This document shows, one piece after another, positions 7,869 to 10,822 of a stretch of 10,822 nt of DNA; positions within the stretch are counted from its first letter, which is position 1, and each line of letters opens with the position of its first letter. The position numbers and the translations under genes were made by a program. Source of the stretch: an uncultured Eudoraea sp. Lineage in GTDB: Bacteria; Bacteroidota; Bacteroidia; Flavobacteriales; Flavobacteriaceae. The notes beneath the pieces are model-generated. The model made no database searches. It was not told the origin of the DNA and was given only the letters and a program-made list of their open reading frames with translations. The stretch covers positions 1 through 10,822 of the forward strand of contig CAJQNH010000106.1 of the NCBI GenBank assembly GCA_905479615.1, written 5' to 3'.

Positions 7869-8065
7869 CCGAAAAGAACTTGGCATTTTATAATGATCGT
7901 ATCATTCTCATAATATATTCCCGGAAACTTAATTATTCAAATAGAAGGATATTTTCAATTCTATAATTTGTAATCTTTTTATGTCAGTAACGTCTTAAGA
8001 AACGAACTTAAAGGTAATAACTTGTTAGAGTGTTATATTTTAGATAAATAATGGTTTAGGGTAAA

Positions 8066-8584
8066 ATGAAAACAGACAAAGTTGGTTTGGGGGGAGGATG
8101 CCACTGGTGCACAGAAGCTGTTTTTCAAGCCTTAAAAGGAGTTATTAAGGTAGAGCAGGGATGGATTTCTGCTTCAGAGGCAGAGGAATTTAGTGAAGCA
8201 ATATTTCTACATTTTGACCCGGAAGAGATTTCTCTAAAAGAACTGATAGAAGTACATCTCCTTACCCATAAAAGCACCTCTGATCATTCTATGCGCAAAA
8301 AATACCGTTCTGCTGTTTATACCTTTACAGAGGCTCAAAAAATGGAAACAGACAAGATTTTAAGACACCTTCAAAAAGATTTTAAGGACAAGCTTATTAC
8401 CCGGGCTTATGAGTTTAAGGAATTTAAAATATCTCAGGAACCATTTCAGAATTATTATATTAAAAATCCCGAAAAACCATTTTGTAAAAGATATATAGAC
8501 CCCAAATTGCAAATGCTTCTAAGAAAATTTCCCAAGAATGTTATAGAGCCCCCACTGATTCCTGATAAAACAGTGGAAGATTAA
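8066..8584 (+). CDS. Divergent peptide-methionine (S)-S-oxide reductase (MsrA family)
   Basis: 172 aa, cytosolic. MsrA reduces the S epimer of methionine sulfoxide in proteins. The catalytic motif GCHWC (residues 11-15) places nucleophile Cys12; the usual motif is GCFWC, so His13 replaces Phe. Other family matches are Trp33 in QGWIS (usually GYxGG), Glu44 in SEAIFLHFDP (usually GHAEVVQVxFDP), KKYRSAVY (residues 78-85) with Tyr80, and NPEKPFCKRYIDPKL, whose Cys140 is a likely resolving cysteine (usually NPxxxYCxxVIxPKL). Compared with standard MsrA, the segment between GYxGG and GHAE is strongly shortened, the catalytic Asp before QYRS is displaced (Asp73 is nearest), and AEDYHQ is replaced by SQEPFQN. 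It is therefore a diverged paralogue that may have a different substrate or weaker activity. The start is ATG, 80 nt upstream of the tRNA from its end. Confidence 0.88.
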   Translation: MKTDKVGLGGGCHWCTEAVFQALKGVIKVEQGWISASEAEEFSEAIFLHFDPEEISLKELIEVHLLTHKSTSDHSMRKKYRSAVYTFTEAQKMETDKILRHLQKDFKDKLITRAYEFKEFKISQEPFQNYYIKNPEKPFCKRYIDPKLQMLLRKFPKNVIEPPLIPDKTVED

Positions 8585-8624
8585 AAAATAAAATGGGGGC
8601 TTCTTAGTTCGTGTTAAAAATTCT

Positions 8625-8632
8625 TATTTTTG
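8625..8632 (+). promoter_or_regulatory. Possible -7 box of the tRNA gene
   Basis: TATTTTTG fits TAnnTTTG and lies 31 nt before the mature tRNA 5' end, which would give a leader of about 24 nt. No clear TTG at -33 (TTC is nearest, and too close), so the call is tentative. Confidence 0.35.
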
Positions 8633-8663
8633 TCCCCCTGTAAACTTTTGAATTGCAGTATTT

Positions 8664-8735
8664 GGCCTCATAGTTCAACGGATAGAATAGAAGTTTCCTA
8701 AACTTTAGATCCAGGTTCGATTCCTGGTGAGGCTA
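8664..8735 (+). tRNA. tRNA-Arg, anticodon CCT
   Basis: A complete cloverleaf can be folded. The acceptor GGCCTCA pairs with TGAGGCT (with one G-U pair at the end), followed by discriminator A at 8735. The D stem is GTTC/GAAT with loop AACGGATA. The anticodon stem GAAGT/ACTTT encloses loop TTCCTAA, so U33 is present and the anticodon is CCT, decoding AGG. The variable loop is four bases (AGAT). The T arm is CCAGG/CCTGG with loop TTCGATT. CCA is not encoded (CGG follows), as is usual in Bacteroidota. An intrinsic terminator follows 16 nt downstream. Confidence 0.95.
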
Positions 8736-8751
8736 CGGATAAGCACAGCCG

Positions 8752-8780
8752 GCCTTTGCAAAAGCAAAGGCTTTTATTTT
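8752..8780 (+). terminator. Intrinsic terminator of the tRNA gene
   Basis: A perfect 8-bp stem GCCTTTGC (8752-8759) / GCAAAGGC (8764-8771) with an AAAA loop is followed by TTTTATTTT. Confidence 0.85.
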
Positions 8781-9033
8781 GGTACCGGCCGGGAGAGACT
8801 TGTTTCGTTAAGGACTGGTTCCAAAATAAATTCAACTGGGGTGCAGTTGGGCTTCTGTATTTTCAGTGCGAGCCTTTCTCAGAAACAGCGAAGCTAATCC
8901 TGGTGAGGCTACTATCTTCTTTATTAGCTCGCGGTTTCCAAAATCTTAAGTATATTAGTAAGCAGGGATTAGTCTGTTGCAGATGCTTTTAATTTACCAT
9001 CTTTTCAGTCTTTGAACCGGCTATTAAAGACCT
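8781..9033. other. Gene-poor stretch between terminator and kinase remnant
   Basis: Apart from the 15-bp tRNA repeat I see no supported gene or RNA here. A 78-codon open frame at 8756-8992 crosses the terminator stem and the repeat, has no recognisable protein features, and is taken as spurious. The stretch may be degraded DNA from a lost gene, since the kinase remnant directly follows. Confidence 0.5.
8898..8912 (+). repeat. Direct repeat of the tRNA-Arg 3' end (15 bp)
   Basis: TCCTGGTGAGGCTAC is identical to 8722-8736, the end of the tRNA T arm plus 3' acceptor strand and one base beyond. The two copies are 176 bp apart, and the sequence between and around them is otherwise not related. 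A 15-bp identity with a tRNA 3' end is what an old attachment site or a recombination scar would leave. No integrase is in view, so the nature is open. Confidence 0.5.
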
Positions 9034-9201
9034 ATGCAGCCAATGTTTAATGAAACCTATCACTTAACCTGCCGGGCAGGGCACAGGATAGGCTTATCTT
9101 TAAGCAATGATATTGTTAAAGCCCATGACGGTGAAATAACAGTGGGGACAGAAAAGAGAGAAGGCACTACGTTTACTTTAAAATTACCAGCCAAGGACTA
9201 A
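9034..9201 (+). pseudogene. Remnant of a histidine kinase C-terminus (HATPase domain)
   Basis: The last part of the frame reads IGLSLSNDIVKAHDGEIT, then a short loop and GTTFTLKLPAKD, stop at 9199-9201. This is the G2 box and C-terminal strands of a GHKL ATPase domain. Immediately upstream, 9068-9088 encodes PAGQGTG in another frame; joining GGA and ATA by one missing A would restore GTGIGLS, so a one-base deletion is visible near 9088. Before that, only degraded traces of the usual PFFTTK segment can be guessed. The dimerisation, N and most of the ATP-lid parts are absent, so the gene is broken. The stop lies 2 nt from the start of the large sensor gene, as if this were once the preceding gene of a tandem pair. 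Confidence 0.75.
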
Positions 9202-9203
9202 AA

Positions 9204-10822
9204 ATGAAACTTACCAAGCAACAGGAAAAAGAATTGTTACAAGGATACGAAACCTACTGGGCAGAGTATTTGAATGGCAATGTGGAAGCCATGGAAGTTC
9301 TCTTGGACGACTCGTATACACAGGTAGGAAGTGCAGAAAGCGAGGTTTTTACCACAAAAAAAGAGGCGATTCAATTTTTGAGGGATACAATTCAGGAGGT
9401 AGCCGGAAAACTGCAAATGCGGAACCGCAGTACCAAATTGGAATCACAAGAAGCTGTGGTACTGGTCCATGAACGCTGCGACCTCTATGCCCGGACGGGT
9501 GCGAAATGGGTTTTTTACTCTAAGTTCAGAGCTACTACCTTTTTACAGGAGAAAAAAGATGGTTGGAAAATAATCCACCAGCATTCCTCTTTCCCGGACA
9601 CTAAGACCGAGAAGGGCCAAAATGTGGGCATAGACAAAATTGCAGAAGAGAATCAGGAACTGCGCGACGCCATCAAAAGGCGAACCATAGAACTAGAACA
9701 AAAAAATCGGGAACTCGAGATAGAGGCCTCTGTGGAAAGGGTGCGGTCAAAGGCCATGGCCATGCAGAACTCCGATGAGTTATCTGAATTGGTAGATACT
9801 GTTTTTAAAGAATTAACAAAACTTGATTTAGCCCTTTCCTGGTGTATGATCAATATTATTGATGAGTCCACACTGTCCAATACAGTTTGGGGAGCAAATC
9901 CGGAGATAGGGAAGGCACCTGAATCTTATCACATGTTGTTCGAAGACTATCGCTTTCATCATGAAATGTTTAAGGCGTGGAAAGAAAAAAAGGATAAATG
10001 GGTCTTTGTATTAAAAGGGGCTGAAAAAGAAATCTATGATACCTATTTATTTAACGAAACAGAATTCAGAAGAGTACCTGAAGCCGTACAGAAAGAGATG
10101 CGCGCCACAAAACAATATGTTGCTTCTTTCACGTTCAGCAATTTTGGAGGCTTACAAACGGTTGGTGAAGAACATTTATCAGATGAGAGCCTTGATATTC
10201 TGGGTCGTTTTGGAAAAGTGTTCGACCTCACTTATACCCGATTTAATGATCTGAAACAAGCAGAAGCGCAGGCCAGGGAAGCTCAAATTGAAACGGCCCT
10301 GGAAAGAGTACGTAGCAGGACTATGGGAATGCACAAAAGCGAGGAGCTCAAAGATGTCGTAAAGGTGATCTTCGACCAGCTGGCGCAGCTGGGCATCAAT
10401 GCCGAGCATGCAGGTATTGTCGTTGATTATGAACCCAAAAAGGATTGGCATTTTTGGATTGCCGAAACACAAGATATTCCAGCGAAGGTTACGGTCCCTT
10501 ATCTTGACTTAGTCTGGGACCGGCAATTCACAGAAGCTAAAAAAGAGGGAAAGCATTTCTTTACCACACAACTGGACTTTGATGAAAAGAACAGTTTTTA
10601 TGAAGTACTGTTGCCTCACATTGAAGGATTGACTAAAAAGGCTCGGGATTTTTATTTCAGTTGTCCCGGACTGGCCGCATCAACCGTCATAGAAAAAGAT
10701 ATTGGTCTCTATATTGAAAATTTCTCCGGAACGCCTTATTCCAGAGAGGAAAATGCTATCCTAAAGCGTTTTGCCAAAGTTTTTCAGCAGACCTATACCC
10801 GTTTTCTAGACCTTCAAAGAGC
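9204..10822 (+). CDS. Large modular sensor protein with SnoaL-like domain and repeated GAF-like modules, C-terminus beyond the window
   Basis: 539 residues are visible from the ATG at 9204. Residues 1-130 form a SnoaL/NTF2-like fold domain (typical lines YWAEYLNGNVEAM, YTQVGSAESEVF and WKIIHQHSSFP). A coiled coil follows at about 142-186. The rest is a tandem of modules with period about 188 residues. The linker EIEASVERVRSKAMAMQNSDEL (written across 172-193) recurs as QIETALERVRSRTMGMHKSE from 361. The module ends RFGKVFDLTYTRFNDL (335-350) and RFAKVFQQTYTRFLDL (522-537) match at the same interval. The modules are about 150 residues of mixed helix and strand, probably GAF-like; this is inferred, not recognised. 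No membrane segment is seen, so it is a soluble sensor. In related flavobacterial proteins such modules end in a histidine kinase or a cyclase; the kinase remnant just upstream makes a kinase the first guess. Start and frame are clear. Confidence 0.82.
   Translation, partial: MKLTKQQEKELLQGYETYWAEYLNGNVEAMEVLLDDSYTQVGSAESEVFTTKKEAIQFLRDTIQEVAGKLQMRNRSTKLESQEAVVLVHERCDLYARTGAKWVFYSKFRATTFLQEKKDGWKIIHQHSSFPDTKTEKGQNVGIDKIAEENQELRDAIKRRTIELEQKNRELEIEASVERVRSKAMAMQNSDELSELVDTVFKELTKLDLALSWCMINIIDESTLSNTVWGANPEIGKAPESYHMLFEDYRFHHEMFKAWKEKKDKWVFVLKGAEKEIYDTYLFNETEFRRVPEAVQKEMRATKQYVASFTFSNFGGLQTVGEEHLSDESLDILGRFGKVFDLTYTRFNDLKQAEAQAREAQIETALERVRSRTMGMHKSEELKDVVKVIFDQLAQLGINAEHAGIVVDYEPKKDWHFWIAETQDIPAKVTVPYLDLVWDRQFTEAKKEGKHFFTTQLDFDEKNSFYEVLLPHIEGLTKKARDFYFSCPGLAASTVIEKDIGLYIENFSGTPYSREENAILKRFAKVFQQTYTRFLDLQR

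Noticed and set aside
8756..8992. A 78-codon plus-strand frame after the tRNA
   Set aside because: It begins inside the terminator stem, runs through the tRNA repeat and has no protein-like features.
9653..10472. Several minus-strand frames opposite the sensor gene
   Set aside because: They lie antisense to a continuous, repeat-bearing coding frame and show no protein features.

Overview
The window looks like a chromosomal segment of a marine or algae-associated member of the Bacteroidota, most likely a flavobacterium. The evidence is the AT-rich intergenic DNA, a promoter of the Bacteroidota type (TTG, 20-nt spacer, TAnnTTTG) ahead of the fucosidase gene, a lipoprotein glycoside hydrolase, a DUF4421-type outer-membrane barrel restricted to this phylum, and a tRNA gene without an encoded CCA. 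No species is claimed.

Layout. From 1 to about 7774 all intact genes are on the minus strand. At the left edge is a nearly complete adenosylcobalamin-dependent (class II) ribonucleotide reductase, then a small conserved-looking protein of unknown function. A short gap holds the decayed C-terminal end of what looks like an MBL-fold hydrolase. Next come a secreted GH29 alpha-L-fucosidase with its own promoter, and a translationally coupled pair: an AhpD-like (carboxymuconolactone decarboxylase family) protein followed by a flavoprotein of the nitroreductase superfamily. The flavoprotein keeps the Glu-Tyr-Lys substrate lid of iodotyrosine deiodinases. A DUF4421 beta-barrel protein ends the minus-strand block.

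From 8066 the plus strand is used: a divergent MsrA methionine sulfoxide reductase, a tRNA-Arg(CCT) with an intrinsic terminator, and a gene-poor stretch. That stretch carries a 15-bp repeat of the tRNA 3' end and then the frameshifted end of a histidine kinase. Two bases later a large multi-module sensor protein starts (SnoaL-like domain, coiled coil, repeats of about 188 residues joined by an ERVRS linker) and runs off the right edge.

How the genes fit together. The AhpD-like/deiodinase pair is the only clear operon. With the fucosidase next to it, it would suit life on iodine- and fucose-rich brown algae, but that is inference. The kinase remnant beside a sensor of the type that often ends in a kinase suggests a tandem paralogue lost by deletion next to the tRNA.
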